NCBI GenBank assembly: GCA_014529385.2
Contig: CM043954.1
Location: 2,338,501-2,402,500 of the forward strand
Origin: Adiantum capillus-veneris
Taxonomy: Eukaryota; Streptophyta; Polypodiopsida; Polypodiales; Pteridaceae
DNA: 64,000 nucleotides
Direction of reading: 5' to 3'
Shown here: positions 63,887-64,000 of the stretch, piece after piece
Layout of the letters: every line of letters begins with the position of its first letter
How positions within the stretch are numbered: the first letter of the stretch is position 1
Position numbers and translations under genes: made by a program
The notes under the pieces: model-generated
Databases searched by the model: none
What the model saw: the letters and a program-made list of their open reading frames with translations, nothing else
Told to the model about the DNA's origin: nothing

Positions 63887-64000
63887 GGCACAAGCAGTGC
63901 CAACATGTGGTAGATGAACGCAGATCAAGAGGAGCTGGACAAGGTGTGTGGGTCTGAGCATGGCAAGGTCGACGGCGAGGGACGAAGACGTAGGTGAAAA
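62527..64000. other. Unassigned stretch with microsatellites
   Basis: (TC)n at 63214-63247, (CT)n at 63378-63411 with a CTAT extension, and (TG)n at 63842-63883. Apart from these I see no gene: ORFs at 62838-63143, 63489-63680 and 63659-63961 (all minus) have no known motif. A short open stretch from ATG 63916 ends at 63996. Confidence 0.45.

Overview
The window looks like repeat-dominated, intergenic DNA of a large land-plant genome. I found no intact host gene, tRNA, rRNA, operon or CRISPR array. Nearly all recognisable coding sequence is retrotransposon: Ty3/gypsy elements with plant-type primer sites (tRNA-Asp-like and tRNA-iMet-like), Ty1/copia elements, one LINE, and a terminal-repeat element resembling a CACTA-type MITE. 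Long (CT)n(CA)n compound microsatellites are scattered throughout. A degenerate pentatricopeptide-repeat (PPR) fragment with MYVKCG/IYAKCG motifs is the only trace of a host-type protein. A fern or another non-flowering plant would fit, but that is inference.

Layout. 1-466: minus-strand copia-type LTR cut by the window edge. 467-1457: gag zinc-knuckle relic, then a short LTR with an iMet-type primer site. About 1800-15420 (+): gypsy family A, copy A1 (gag, protease, collapsed pol, second protease, tail), split by a 5.9 kb LTR element without recognisable coding (B, 4673-10594, target duplication AGCAT). 15421-16905: an LTR-like block shared with the other A copy. 16850-30272 (+): copia element 1, split inside integrase by gypsy A copy A2 (19113-28031, minus, target duplication ATAGG, LTRs about 98.6% identical by eye). 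30600-31326: second copia fragment. 31884-32118: PPR pseudogene fragment. 33380-34030: gypsy gag fragment D. 34081-45810 (+): gypsy E, the most complete element, with a long leader of palindromic repeats, gag, protease, RT, RNase H, two zinc-binding modules, integrase and a second protease. 46870-47900: microsatellites. 50000-52137: 3' half of a second B copy carrying a solo copia LTR (50415-51198, target duplication GATTT). 52139-53240: another gypsy gag/RT relic. 54693-56530: second E LTR and leader. 56556-57204: large microsatellite palindrome. 57237-60413 (-): 5'-truncated LINE. 61543-62526: hairpin-bearing terminal-repeat element.

The most interesting signal is shared by gypsy families A and E. 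Both carry, downstream of integrase, a second retropepsin-like domain (DTG ... LGxxWM) followed by a tail with repeated WVPK motifs. In family A the first protease reads DGG in place of DTG/DSG, and the RT-RNaseH-integrase block has been removed in steps: A1 keeps only RT and integrase stumps, and A2 fuses protease directly to the WVPK tail in one open frame while having young LTRs. This suggests a non-autonomous lineage mobilised in trans, probably by a dual-protease relative such as E.
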